DNA of 64,000 nucleotides from Tropicimonas_B omnivorans. Lineage in GTDB: Bacteria; Pseudomonadota; Alphaproteobacteria; Rhodobacterales; Rhodobacteraceae. The notes beneath the pieces were generated by a model that had not been told where the DNA came from, did not search any database, and saw only the letters and a list, made by a program, of their open reading frames with translations. The DNA is taken from assembly GCF_031846565.1 (NCBI RefSeq), contig NZ_JAVRHL010000001.1, positions 62,001 through 126,000 on the forward strand, in the 5' to 3' direction. Below are positions 1-8,139 of the stretch, piece by piece (position 1 is the first letter of the stretch; every line of letters begins with the position of its first letter). Position numbers and translations under genes: made by a program.

Positions 1-185
1 CCGCGAAGATCGGCTCCTACCTCTTGCGCTTCGTGAAGGCGGTGATGAAATTCGTCGGCCGCAGCACGACCACGGCCCTGAACAGCTCGGCCGACGTGAC
101 CTCAGCCTTCCTGCGCTACGCGCTGGAGTTGATGATGCGCGGCGTGGGTGCCGCCGCCTCCCGAGCGGTCAACCTGCTGACGTGA
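1..185 (+). CDS. C-terminal end of an unidentified protein (truncated by window edge)
   Basis: The frame is open from the left edge (first full codon at base 3) and ends at a TGA, giving the last 60 residues of a protein. The visible part begins AKIGSYLLRFVKAVMKFVGR and is helical-looking, rich in Ala, Leu, Val and Ser with scattered Arg/Lys. I recognise no family motif. It ends just before a strong hairpin shared with the convergent acyl-CoA synthetase gene, which supports this being a real gene end. Its function cannot be told from this fragment. Confidence 0.55.
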   Translation, partial: AKIGSYLLRFVKAVMKFVGRSTTTALNSSADVTSAFLRYALELMMRGVGAAASRAVNLLT

Positions 186-190
186 CCTGA

Positions 191-232
191 GGCGGGGGCG
201 CGCCGCACTCATTGCGGCGCGCCCCCCGCTTT
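191..232. terminator. Bidirectional terminator hairpin
   Basis: A 15-bp GC-rich inverted repeat (left arm 192-206, right arm 214-229 with one bulged C) has a 7-nt loop and is followed by TTT on the plus strand. It sits between two convergent gene ends, so it probably stops transcription from both sides. Confidence 0.7.
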
Positions 233-234
233 CC

Positions 235-2124
235 TCACTGCTCGACCAGTTCCCAGGGCCGGGTATAGGCGCTGAGGGCCCGCTGGACATCTTCGGCGCC
301 AGCGCCGTCCCCCACCTTCAGTCGCGCGACGAGACCGCGTTTCTTGTCCTCGACGACCTCGACCACCTCGGCGCCCACCCCGGCCTCGGACAGGGCGGCG
401 TCGTAGACGCGGGCGATGGCCCGCTTGCGCAGCTCCGGCTTGAAGATCTTGCCCACCGCCGTCTTCGGCAGCTCGTCCATGATCTCGAGATACTTCGGCA
501 CCGCGGCCCGCTCGGAGATGCGGTCGCGCGCGAAATCCAGCAGCTCCGCTTCCGTCACCGTCGCGCCCTTGACGAGCTCGACATAGGCGCAGGGCAGCTC
601 GCCCGAATGCGCGTCCGGCTGGCCGATGGCACCGCTGAGCGCGACCTCCTCATGGGCGGACAACGCTTCCTCGATCACGGCGGGATCGATGTTGTGACCG
701 CCGCGGATGATGAGGTCCTTCGCGCGCCCGGTGATCCAGAGATAGCCATCCGCGTCGAGGCGCCCCAGATCGCCGGTCCTGAGATACCGATCGTAGTGGA
801 ACAGTTCCTTGTTCTTGGCCGCCTCGGTGTAGGTCGAGCCGGGGAAGACGCCCGGATTGGCGACGCAGATCTCGCCCACCACATCCGTCTCGCACTCGGT
901 CACCTCGCCGCCCTTGTGCACCAGGATGCGAACGTCGGTATAGGGGAACGGCACACCCACGGAGCCGATCTTCTTCTCCCCCTCAACCGGGTTGATCGAG
1001 ACGAGACAGGTCGCCTCCGTCAGGCCGTAACCCTCGCAGATCGTCACCCCCGTCGCCTTCTCGAACCGGCGGAAGAGTTCGACCGGAAGCGGGGAGGAGC
1101 CGGAGAAAGCGGTCTTGAGGGTGGACAGATCAGCATCCACCGGGCGCTGCATCAGTGCGGCGAAGGCGGTCGGAACGCCGACGACGAAGGTGACCTTCCA
1201 GCGCTCGACCAGCTTCCAGAAATTGTCGAACGTCCCCTCCCCGCGATAGCCGGCGGGTGTCGGGAAGACGACATGCGCGCCGGAGGAGAGCGCTGACATC
1301 AGGATCGGATACACCGCGAAGACATGGAAGACCGGCAGCGGGCAGATCACGACGTCCCGGTCGTCGAACAGCAGCTCGGAGCCGAGCCAGCCGTTGTAGA
1401 TCATGCCCGAATGAAGGTGCTGGGCCACCTTGGGCATCCCGGTCGTACCGCCGGTATGGAAGTAGGCCCCGACACGGTCGCCATCACTTTCGGTGAAATC
1501 GAGCGCGCCCGCGTTCTGCGTCGCGATCGCCTTGCGGAACTCCTGGACGGTGGCGTTGTGGGTCGCCTTGTTCTTGGGACGGATCGCCGGGATGATGAGC
1601 TTCTTGAGGCCCGTCACGTAGCGCAGCAGATCGACTTCCAGAACGTGCTTCACGTTCGGTGCATGGGCGACGGCCTCGGCGGCCTTCTGGGCGACGTCGG
1701 TCTTGGGGAAGGACTTCAGCGTGACCAGAACCTTCGCCCCGGTCTCCCGCAGGATCGATGCGATCTGCTGCGGCTCAAGAAGCGGGTTGATCGGGTTCAC
1801 GATCCCGGCCGTCGCGCCGGCCAGAAGCGTGACGACGGCCTCGTTGCAATTGGGCAGCAGGAACGCGACGGCGTCCGTTTCCCCGACGCCGAGGGAGCGG
1901 AAGAGATTGGCGGCCTGCGTGACCTGCGCCCGCAGCTCCTCCCAGCTGAGCGTCTCGGCCTTCGCGCCGGGATCCGAGAAGAGCTGGTAGCTGATCGCCG
2001 GCGCGGCGGCATAGGATCCTGCCGTCCGGGCCAGAAGGGCGTGGACGCTGACGGGGAGGTCGCGCGCCTTCCACGGCATTTCATCGGTGTAACGGCGCGC
2101 ATCTGCGGCACTGGCGAACGGCAT
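235..2124 (-). CDS. AMP-forming acyl-CoA synthetase
   Basis: Activates a carboxylic (probably fatty) acid to its acyl-CoA through an acyl-adenylate in the cytoplasm. The 629-aa protein has the ATP-binding loop TGGTTGMPK near residues 224-232, GYGLTE near 365-370, RTGD near 449-452, and the C-terminal lysine motif TAVGKI with Lys559. About 60 residues follow the usual end of the adenylate-forming fold; I recall such an extension in a proteobacterial acyl-CoA synthetase group of about 630 aa. The start is preceded by a good GGAGGAG ribosome site. The neighbouring ABC exporter lies upstream on the same strand with a gap of about 100 bp. Chain-length preference cannot be read from sequence. Confidence 0.9.
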   Translation of the reverse strand: MPFASAADARRYTDEMPWKARDLPVSVHALLARTAGSYAAAPAISYQLFSDPGAKAETLSWEELRAQVTQAANLFRSLGVGETDAVAFLLPNCNEAVVTLLAGATAGIVNPINPLLEPQQIASILRETGAKVLVTLKSFPKTDVAQKAAEAVAHAPNVKHVLEVDLLRYVTGLKKLIIPAIRPKNKATHNATVQEFRKAIATQNAGALDFTESDGDRVGAYFHTGGTTGMPKVAQHLHSGMIYNGWLGSELLFDDRDVVICPLPVFHVFAVYPILMSALSSGAHVVFPTPAGYRGEGTFDNFWKLVERWKVTFVVGVPTAFAALMQRPVDADLSTLKTAFSGSSPLPVELFRRFEKATGVTICEGYGLTEATCLVSINPVEGEKKIGSVGVPFPYTDVRILVHKGGEVTECETDVVGEICVANPGVFPGSTYTEAAKNKELFHYDRYLRTGDLGRLDADGYLWITGRAKDLIIRGGHNIDPAVIEEALSAHEEVALSGAIGQPDAHSGELPCAYVELVKGATVTEAELLDFARDRISERAAVPKYLEIMDELPKTAVGKIFKPELRKRAIARVYDAALSEAGVGAEVVEVVEDKKRGLVARLKVGDGAGAEDVQRALSAYTRPWELVEQ

Positions 2125-2224
2125 GCTGATCTCTCCTCCCAGAACCCCAGCAGGTGGCCGGGTTCATCCCACAGTCAAGTCTGGAAGGCTTGCGCCGAGC
2201 CGGCAACCCTGACGCGGCGACAGA

Positions 2225-4006
2225 CTAGGCCGCGCTCGCGCCGTCGGTGAACTGGAGCCGCGCGAGGCGGGCATAGAGGCCCCCTTCGGCGACGAGCGCG
2301 TCATGGGTTCCGGACGCGACGATCCGGCCGCTTTCGAAGACGAGGATCCTGTCCGCCTGCTTCACCGTGGCGAGGCGGTGCGCGACGATGATCGTCGTCC
2401 GGCCCTGGGACAGCGCGCCCACCGCATCCTGAACCGCCCGCTCGCTTTCGGCATCGAGCGCGCTCGTCGCCTCGTCGAGCAGCAGGACCGGCGCGTCCCG
2501 CAGGATCGCGCGGGCGATGGCAATGCGCTGCTTCTGCCCGCCGGACAGCATCACCCCGCGTTCGCCGACCTCCGTATCGTAGCCCTCGGGCAGATCGAGA
2601 ACGAAATCGTGCGCCGCGGCGGCCGCGGCGGCCGCCTCGACCTCGGCGTCGCCTGCCTCGGGCCGGCCGAAGCGGATGTTGTCCCGCACGGAGCCGGAGA
2701 AGATCACGGGATCCTGCGGCACCAGCGCGATGGCCCGGCGGAAGGCGGCGCGCGTCATGTCCGACAGCGGCACCCCGTCGAGACGGATCCGGCCGGAGGC
2801 GGGATCGTAGAACCGCAGGAGAAGCTGGAGCACCGTGCTCTTGCCGGCGCCGGACGGGCCGACCAGCGCGACCGTCTCCCCCGGCGCAATGCTGAAGGAG
2901 ACCTCGTTCAGCGCCCTCTCGCCCGGGCGGGACGGATAGTGGAAGGAAACGTCCTCGAACGCGATCTCCCCCCTTGGCGCGGCCGTCATGATCTGCGGCA
3001 CGTCGGGATCGTGCACGCTGTCGGCCGCGGCGAGGAGTTCGATCAACCGCTCGGTTGCGCCGGCTGCGCGCTGGAGTTCGCCCCAGATTTCGGACAGCGC
3101 GGCGACGGAGCCGGCCATGATCCCCGAGTAGATCAGGAACTGCACCAGCTCGCCCCCTGTCATGGCGCCCGCGCCGACATCCCGCGCTCCGATCCAGAGC
3201 GTGCCGAGGATCCCGGAGAAGACGACGAAGATGATGATGACGGTCAGGAGCGCGCGCACCGTGATCCGCGCCTTGGCGGCGACGAAGCTTTTTTCCGTGA
3301 CTTCGGCGAAGCGCGCACTGGTCGCGCCTTCCGCGCTGAAGGCCTGGACCGTCTGCGCGGCCTGCAGGGCTTCGGAGGCCCGGCCGGAGCTTTCGGCGAT
3401 CAGATCCTGGTTGTCGCGGCTGAGATGCCGCAGCCGGCGGCCAAGCGCCACGATCGGCAGCGCGACAAGCGGCACGATGCCGAGCACCATCAGCGTCAGC
3501 TTGGGCGACGTGACGAGCATCATCACGAGACCGCCGGCGAACAGAAGGACGTTGCGCAGGAACCAGGAGACGGAAGAGCCGACGACCGAGAGGAGGAGCG
3601 TCGTGTCCGTCGTGATCCGGCTCAGCACCTCGCCCGTCATCAACCGCTCGTAGAAGGTCGGGCTCATCCCGATCATCCTGTCGAACACCGCCATGCGGAT
3701 GTCCGCCACGACCCGCTCGCCGAGGCGTGTGACCACGAGATACCGAAGGCCCGTCCCCATGGCGAAGATTGCGGCGAGCAGGAATGCGGCGAGGAAGTAC
3801 CGGTCGAGGAGGGCGAAATCCCCGCCGGCAAAGCCGTCCACCACGCGGCGCGCGGCGAGCGGAAGAACAAGCGAGACCCCCGCAGTCAGGCACAGGGCGA
3901 AGAGTGCGAGAGCGACCTTGCCGCGATAGGGGGCGAAGAAGGGGGCCAGTCCGCGCAACGCTCCCACCCGGCGCGAGCCCGCGCGTTCTTCCGTCTGACC
4001 TGACAT
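2225..4006 (-). CDS. ABC exporter, fused permease/ATPase (MsbA-like)
   Basis: Inner-membrane ABC exporter half-transporter that would act as a homodimer, driving lipids, drugs or other amphiphiles outward. The 593-aa chain has an exporter transmembrane domain (about residues 25-310, six hydrophobic segments). An ATPase domain follows, with Walker A GPSGAGKST (383-391), signature LSGGQKQR (488-495), Walker B LLLDEA (508-513) and the switch His in VAHR (543). An alanine run sits at about 458-465 in the ATPase domain. The start has little upstream competition and faces the divergent surface-protein cluster across an AT-richer gap. Substrate is unknown; the general exporter call is firm. Confidence 0.9.
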   Translation of the reverse strand: MSGQTEERAGSRRVGALRGLAPFFAPYRGKVALALFALCLTAGVSLVLPLAARRVVDGFAGGDFALLDRYFLAAFLLAAIFAMGTGLRYLVVTRLGERVVADIRMAVFDRMIGMSPTFYERLMTGEVLSRITTDTTLLLSVVGSSVSWFLRNVLLFAGGLVMMLVTSPKLTLMVLGIVPLVALPIVALGRRLRHLSRDNQDLIAESSGRASEALQAAQTVQAFSAEGATSARFAEVTEKSFVAAKARITVRALLTVIIIFVVFSGILGTLWIGARDVGAGAMTGGELVQFLIYSGIMAGSVAALSEIWGELQRAAGATERLIELLAAADSVHDPDVPQIMTAAPRGEIAFEDVSFHYPSRPGERALNEVSFSIAPGETVALVGPSGAGKSTVLQLLLRFYDPASGRIRLDGVPLSDMTRAAFRRAIALVPQDPVIFSGSVRDNIRFGRPEAGDAEVEAAAAAAAAHDFVLDLPEGYDTEVGERGVMLSGGQKQRIAIARAILRDAPVLLLDEATSALDAESERAVQDAVGALSQGRTTIIVAHRLATVKQADRILVFESGRIVASGTHDALVAEGGLYARLARLQFTDGASAA

Positions 4007-4497
4007 GCTGGCTCCTGCTCTTTCGGGCGCGGATAGCCCCCCGGGCGCTTCGAATCAACTCGCCCCCGGACCCTTGCGTCCCTATGGCGCGGGCGAATCG
4101 GTTCCCGGCTACCCGAATCGCGGCCCGGATCAGGTCAGAATTCCTGACAGTCTTTTAAACAGGTCTTGCAAGCTTGAATTGCGAAATGCAAATTGGACTT
4201 CGGAATTGCAATAACCGTGAAAAAGATCACAGCCAATTTGAAACTACCTTAGGTTGATCGTCTCTGCACTCTGAGAAAGATTGTGTTGAAAATATGTCTC
4301 AGCGCACACGTAGGGCGCCGCATTTAAGTTAACCTTACGTTTACCTCTTCCCCGAATGCGGAAGTTGTGGTCAATGACGGTCAGGCCCGGCGGATTTTCG
4401 CACATCGCTCGGGCAGTGTTTTTTGACCGAGTTCCAGGGTACCGTGCATGTGTATTTTTGCGCAGCCGCTTCCCGTGTCGTTTTGGGAGGCCGCCTT
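4007..4497. other. AT-richer intergenic region between divergent genes
   Basis: This 491-bp stretch separates the ABC exporter from the surface-anchoring cluster and is visibly richer in A/T than its neighbours, especially 4140-4360. I find no convincing gene. It holds a CtrA-like box (separate entry), a partial inverted repeat around GCAAATT...AATTGC near 4187-4210, and a TTGACC hexamer at 4423 with no well-spaced -10. It most likely carries the promoter and operators of the downstream cluster. Confidence 0.6.
4329..4344 (+). promoter_or_regulatory. Candidate CtrA-binding box
   Basis: The sequence TTAACCTTACGTTTAC fits the alphaproteobacterial CtrA consensus TTAA-N7-TTAAC with one mismatch in the second half-site. 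It lies about 155 bp upstream of the first gene of the surface-anchoring cluster. From family knowledge, the Caulobacter hfa holdfast-anchoring genes are cell-cycle controlled through CtrA, so placement in front of an hfaB homologue is suggestive. Binding here is inferred. Confidence 0.45.
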
Positions 4498-5148
4498 ATG
4501 AAACTTCGCGCTTTTACCTATATCCTGTGCGGAGCAATGCCTCTTGTCTCCGCGTGCGACGAAGCCCGCGTCTCCAGGGACGTGAATTCTCCCTTCGCCG
4601 CCGTGGACGATGAGGGCCCCCTTTCATGTGACGACCGTGAAACGGCCGTGATGTACACCAAGGAAGGCGCGGCCATTCCGGTCGAGCCCCTGATCGACGG
4701 AGACGATTGCGTCGCCGCCGTCGTCGTTGCCGCCTGCCCCGATGGCAGCAGCCCGGGGGCGGGCGGCACCGCAGGCCTCGTGAGCGGCAATTGCGGGTCC
4801 GAAGAGGACGACGACGACGACACGTCTCAGAACCCCGAAGACCCGGAAAACCCTGACAATCCAAGCGGTCCGGACGACGAGGAGGAGGAATCCTCCGCCG
4901 AAGCCGGTGGCGGCTCGTCTGGCGCAAGTGCCAGCCAGGGGGACGAAAACAGCGCGGCCGAGGCCGGCGGCGGGTCCGCCGGGGCCTCCGCCAGCCAGGG
5001 CAACCAGGCCTCCGCGGCCCGGGCCGGCGGCGGGCGGGCCTCCGCCAGCGCAAGCCAGGGCGGCCAGAGATCCGGGTCCCCGAGCTCTCCGACATCCCCC
5101 ACGGCGCCGACGGCACCGTCCTCCCCCAATACCAGCTCGCTGAATTGA
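4498..5148 (+). CDS. Repeat-bearing acidic lipoprotein, first gene of hfa-like cluster
   Basis: A 216-aa predicted lipoprotein of unknown family. The signal ends in VSAC, making Cys20 the lipidation site; Asp21 follows, which in enterobacteria would favour inner-membrane retention, though that rule may not hold here. Four further cysteines occur (44, 71, 80, 99). Then comes a run of five Asp, an Asn/Pro/Glu/Asp-rich linker (about 109-131), and a 20-residue repeat present three times (135-154, 155-174, 175-194; core AGGGSAGASASQG, third copy altered). The tail is Ser/Pro/Thr-rich. The start at 4498 is preferred over an upstream ATG because GGGAGG lies correctly before it and the signal peptide begins there. 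By position it probably anchors, chaperones or joins the secreted fibre or adhesin of the cluster. Confidence 0.75.
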   Translation: MKLRAFTYILCGAMPLVSACDEARVSRDVNSPFAAVDDEGPLSCDDRETAVMYTKEGAAIPVEPLIDGDDCVAAVVVAACPDGSSPGAGGTAGLVSGNCGSEEDDDDDTSQNPEDPENPDNPSGPDDEEEESSAEAGGGSSGASASQGDENSAAEAGGGSAGASASQGNQASAARAGGGRASASASQGGQRSGSPSSPTSPTAPTAPSSPNTSSLN

Positions 5149-5252
5149 TGAGATAGCAAAGACGGGCCCAGGCCCGATTATAATTATCCCGGGCGGAATG
5201 GGCGGCATTAAACGACCGCTGGAACCTGGGAAATCGCAACGAGGGTGACAAG

Positions 5253-5771
5253 ATGAATAAGGCATTTAGTGCCGTGGTTCTGCTCGGCCTGATGACAGCC
5301 AGTGCAACCGCGACGGCGCAGGAACTTTCGGCAGGCCGGTCGTGGTCCGGAAGCTGGGGCTTCGGAAACAGCAGCGAAAAGAACTACCGCCTGACAGTGG
5401 CCGATACGCAGAAGAAGCTCGAAGAGGGCTACTACGACGCAATCGGCCGCAATACGCTCAACACCTATTACGACCATTCCGTCGGCGCGATGTCGGTTGA
5501 GGCGGCCGAAGGGTCCTCCGTCACGGTCGAGCAGCGCACCGCGGACGGTACCGGCAACACCACGTCGACCACCACCATCGGCGCCCAGACCAACACCACG
5601 ACCGACATCAGCATAGACGGCAGCGGAAACACCATCGGCATCGGCTCCTCCGCCGATTCGAATGGCTGCCAGGATGGCTCCATCCAGATGTCGACCTCCG
5701 TCGTCGACGGGATCGACATCTCCTCGGGCACGTCCTCGTCGGCATCCAACTCCGGCGGAATGACCTGCTGA
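5253..5771 (+). CDS. Small secreted Ser/Thr/Asn-rich protein, HfaA-like by position
   Basis: A 172-aa exported protein with a clear signal peptide (cleavage likely after ATA near residue 22). The mature part starts with a more ordered region containing GYYDAIGRNTLNTYYDHSVG, then becomes rich in Thr, Ser, Gly and Asn (for example TTSTTTIGAQTNTTTD), a composition typical of beta-structured surface fibres. It ends in SGGMTC with a terminal cysteine. It sits 7 bp before the CsgG/HfaB-family gene and is probably co-transcribed with it, the position taken by hfaA in Caulobacter hfaABD. Sequence alone does not prove HfaA homology; the secreted-fibre role is inferred from neighbours and composition. 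Confidence 0.6.
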   Translation: MNKAFSAVVLLGLMTASATATAQELSAGRSWSGSWGFGNSSEKNYRLTVADTQKKLEEGYYDAIGRNTLNTYYDHSVGAMSVEAAEGSSVTVEQRTADGTGNTTSTTTIGAQTNTTTDISIDGSGNTIGIGSSADSNGCQDGSIQMSTSVVDGIDISSGTSSSASNSGGMTC

Positions 5772-5778
5772 GCCCCCC

Positions 5779-7074
5779 ATGATCAGGCCAGCCAAAATAG
5801 TCGCCACCCTCGCTCTCTGCGCAGCCACCGCTGCGTGCAGCATGGGTGCGGGAGTGAAGAAGGACATGTCCCTCATCGAGGGGCCTGCCATCGTCGATAT
5901 CGTGACGCCCTTCGACGACGCGCTCGCCTGCCTCAAGGGGAAGGTCAACGGCTCCCTCACCTTCGCTGTCGGAGGGATTCCGGACCAGACCGGCACCTAC
6001 CAGAACAACTCCGAAGGGACCGGCAAGTTCGTCACCCAGGGCGCGGGTGACATCGTCCAGTCCGCCCTCTTCAAGACCGGCGTCACGCTGATCAACCGGC
6101 GCGACATGGGCACATCCGCCCTCGAGGGACAGTGGGGCCTGATCGACCTTCAGCGCCAGATCCCTGCGACCTTCGTCATCACCGGCTCCATCAACTCGCT
6201 GGACTTCATTCCCGGCGGCGGCGCGGGCGTCTCGATCGCCGGCGTCGGCCCGAACTATCGCCAGAACCGCGTCCTCGTCGGCCTCGACCTGGCCGTGACC
6301 CATGTCCCGACCGGGCGGATCTACGGCAACGTCGCCCTGCGCAAGCAGATCTTCGCGGACGAGTACAACCTCTTCGGCACCAGGCTGACCGGCGGCAACG
6401 TCGTCGATATCGAGGCGGGCTCGTCCCGGCGCGAGGCGGTCAACTATGCCCTCCGGCAGATGCTCCAGCTCGCGACCTTCGAGCTCCTGGCGCAGATGAT
6501 GCCGCCCGAGAAGTACGAGTTCTGCGTCGACCTGCTGGACGAGGAGGTCGGCTCCGTCACCGGCATCGCAACCACGGGCGAGCAGCTCCGCGACCTCAAT
6601 GCCAAGCGGCGCGAGCAGTACACGGCCCTGTCCTCCTCCGGCGCCGACGCGCAGATCGCCCCGACGGCGGCGAGCGCCCCTGAGACAGCGGCGGCACCGG
6701 CAGCAGCGGCACGGCCGGCGGCGGAGCGCACCGCGGCGCCGGCGGCGGTCCGAACGAGCCCCCTTGCGGCGAAGCTCGAGGATCCCGCCAGGGACAAGAC
6801 CCGCGCCCATCTCGCGCGGGAGCAGCAGGCACGGGAACTCGCCGAGAAAGCGGAGGCCGAGCGCCGCGACCGGGCGGAGATCGAGGCACGGGCAGCCGCC
6901 GCCAAGGCGTCGCCGGCCTGCGTCGGTCCCCGGCTCGACTGCGTGCCGCGGCAGCCGCAACCCGTGAAAGCCGGAGCGGTCAACGCCGCCCCGCAGCAGA
7001 CATCGCCGGCAACGCCAGAAGAGGCCGAGGCGGCAGCGAACGAGGGACTGTCCGGGGAGGAGATCGCCGGCTGA
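5779..7074 (+). CDS. hfaB: CsgG/HfaB-family outer-membrane secretion lipoprotein
   Basis: Predicted to form an outer-membrane pore for exporting or anchoring the neighbouring secreted proteins, as CsgG does for curli and HfaB for the holdfast anchor. The 431-aa protein has a lipoprotein signal with TAAC (Cys20) and a CsgG-type domain over about residues 35-245. Family-like stretches include GTYQNNSEGTGKF, GDIVQSALFKTG, VITGSINSLDF and RLTGGNVVDIEAGSSRREAV. The usual CsgG ends at about 280 residues. Here a 170-residue Ala-rich tail follows, with a likely charged coiled coil at about 335-380 and then a low-complexity end. It lies between the two small secreted proteins of the cluster. Confidence 0.8.
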   Translation: MIRPAKIVATLALCAATAACSMGAGVKKDMSLIEGPAIVDIVTPFDDALACLKGKVNGSLTFAVGGIPDQTGTYQNNSEGTGKFVTQGAGDIVQSALFKTGVTLINRRDMGTSALEGQWGLIDLQRQIPATFVITGSINSLDFIPGGGAGVSIAGVGPNYRQNRVLVGLDLAVTHVPTGRIYGNVALRKQIFADEYNLFGTRLTGGNVVDIEAGSSRREAVNYALRQMLQLATFELLAQMMPPEKYEFCVDLLDEEVGSVTGIATTGEQLRDLNAKRREQYTALSSSGADAQIAPTAASAPETAAAPAAAARPAAERTAAPAAVRTSPLAAKLEDPARDKTRAHLAREQQARELAEKAEAERRDRAEIEARAAAAKASPACVGPRLDCVPRQPQPVKAGAVNAAPQQTSPATPEEAEAAANEGLSGEEIAG

Positions 7075-7185
7075 CCACGCGAGAATGCGCGATCCTGAAA
7101 GGACCCGCATAGGTGCCGCCGCACCCTTTATCAGTGACCCAACCAGCATGGCGGAAGGCTGGACGGAGCGAAGGGACTTTAAAAA

Positions 7186-8052
7186 ATGACCACGAAACTT
7201 CTCCTCAGCGCGGCCACGGCCGCCCTTCTGACCGCCGGCGGCGCCTCCGCCCAGGTCGTCGACGCGTTCAACGGCCTCAGCGATGATGTCCTTGCCAGCG
7301 TGCCGGCATCGTTCGCCGCCGTTGCGCTGAACGACATGGCCATCGACGGCTCCATCAACGTCACCGTCGACGGCGTTTCGGGCGGCGCATTCGACTTCTC
7401 GGGCTCCACGGCGTCCGAGAACGAAGAAGAGGCGTCCAACTCCTCGAGCGACAACTCGATCGATTTCGACATCACGAGCATCTCGAGCGAACTCAGCGCC
7501 GCTACTGATGGCGTGGCGTCCGATACGTTCGGCAACAACGTCGACGGCACCGGCGCGTTCGAAGGCTCCTTCGATGAGGACCTGACCAACGTGACCGACA
7601 CCGCGAGCGAAGCGGCCAGCTCCGCGAGCAGCGCCTCGAACTCGACCACCGAACTCTCCGGCAACATCAACGCCTCGACCCAGTCGATCGGTGACATCAA
7701 GTCGCTGGCCGCCGGCGCCGTCAACACCGGCAACTTCGACCTGACCGAGAACGGTGCGATCATCGACTCCAGCTCGGCCGCCAACACGAGCAACACGATG
7801 TCCGAAGCCATGGCTTCCGCCACCTTCGGCTCCGGCATCGGCGTCATCAGCGCCGCGATCAACGACGACAGCGAGAACAACGGCGCCACGATCAACGGCT
7901 CGATCACCGCCTCCCTCGGCGCCGGCAACATCGGCGTTGGCGACATCGGCTCCACCGCCGCCGGTGCGATCAACACCTCCGAAGTCAACGCCACGTTCTT
8001 CGGCACGGGCTGCGGCGGCACCTGCCTCGACAACGACGACGACGACAACTGA
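7186..8052 (+). CDS. Acidic secreted repeat protein, HfaD-like by position
   Basis: A 288-aa exported protein with a signal peptide ending ASA near residue 22. The mature chain is rich in Ser, Asn, Asp, Ala and Gly and strongly acidic, ending GCGGTCLDNDDDDN with two cysteines. A motif (I/V)GDI-x-S-x-AAGA-(V/I)-NT occurs twice (about 168-180 and 251-263). Codon use matches its neighbours. The order small secreted protein, HfaB-family pore, larger secreted protein matches hfaA-hfaB-hfaD of Caulobacter, where HfaD is a surface anchor; I assign the role from that order, not from direct similarity. A ribosome site AAGGGA precedes the ATG. A strong terminator follows the stop, closing the cluster. 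Confidence 0.65.
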   Translation: MTTKLLLSAATAALLTAGGASAQVVDAFNGLSDDVLASVPASFAAVALNDMAIDGSINVTVDGVSGGAFDFSGSTASENEEEASNSSSDNSIDFDITSISSELSAATDGVASDTFGNNVDGTGAFEGSFDEDLTNVTDTASEAASSASSASNSTTELSGNINASTQSIGDIKSLAAGAVNTGNFDLTENGAIIDSSSAANTSNTMSEAMASATFGSGIGVISAAINDDSENNGATINGSITASLGAGNIGVGDIGSTAAGAINTSEVNATFFGTGCGGTCLDNDDDDN

Positions 8053-8098
8053 TCGAATACCGGGATCCGAGTAAGTCACCACTCGGGGACCACACCTG

Positions 8099-8125
8099 GG
8101 GCCGCGCATCGCGCGGCCCTTTTTT
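8099..8125 (+). terminator. Rho-independent terminator of the hfa-like cluster
   Basis: A perfect 9-bp stem GGGCCGCGC/GCGCGGCCC with a 3-nt loop is followed by six T residues, 46 bp after the stop codon of the acidic secreted protein. Confidence 0.9.
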
Positions 8126-8139
8126 CGTGCCGCCGGACC

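Noticed and set aside
607..1296. Long open frame on the plus strand across the acyl-CoA synthetase gene
   Set aside because: It is antisense to a gene with clear family motifs, has no ribosome site, and is typical of spurious frames in high-GC DNA. The same applies to long antisense frames over the ABC exporter, pheT, yejF and others.
4169..4178. CAAGCTTGAA in the region upstream of the hfa-like cluster, identical to the core of the 43857 palindrome
   Set aside because: Only 10 bp match, the flanks differ and the palindrome is incomplete here, so chance is as likely as shared regulation.
4423..4455. TTGACC followed by TGTATT as a promoter for the lead lipoprotein
   Set aside because: The spacing between the hexamers is over 20 bp, outside the useful range.
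4423..4497. Earlier ATG extending the lead lipoprotein by 25 residues
   Set aside because: It would bury the signal peptide and lacks a ribosome site; GGGAGG precedes the ATG at 4498.
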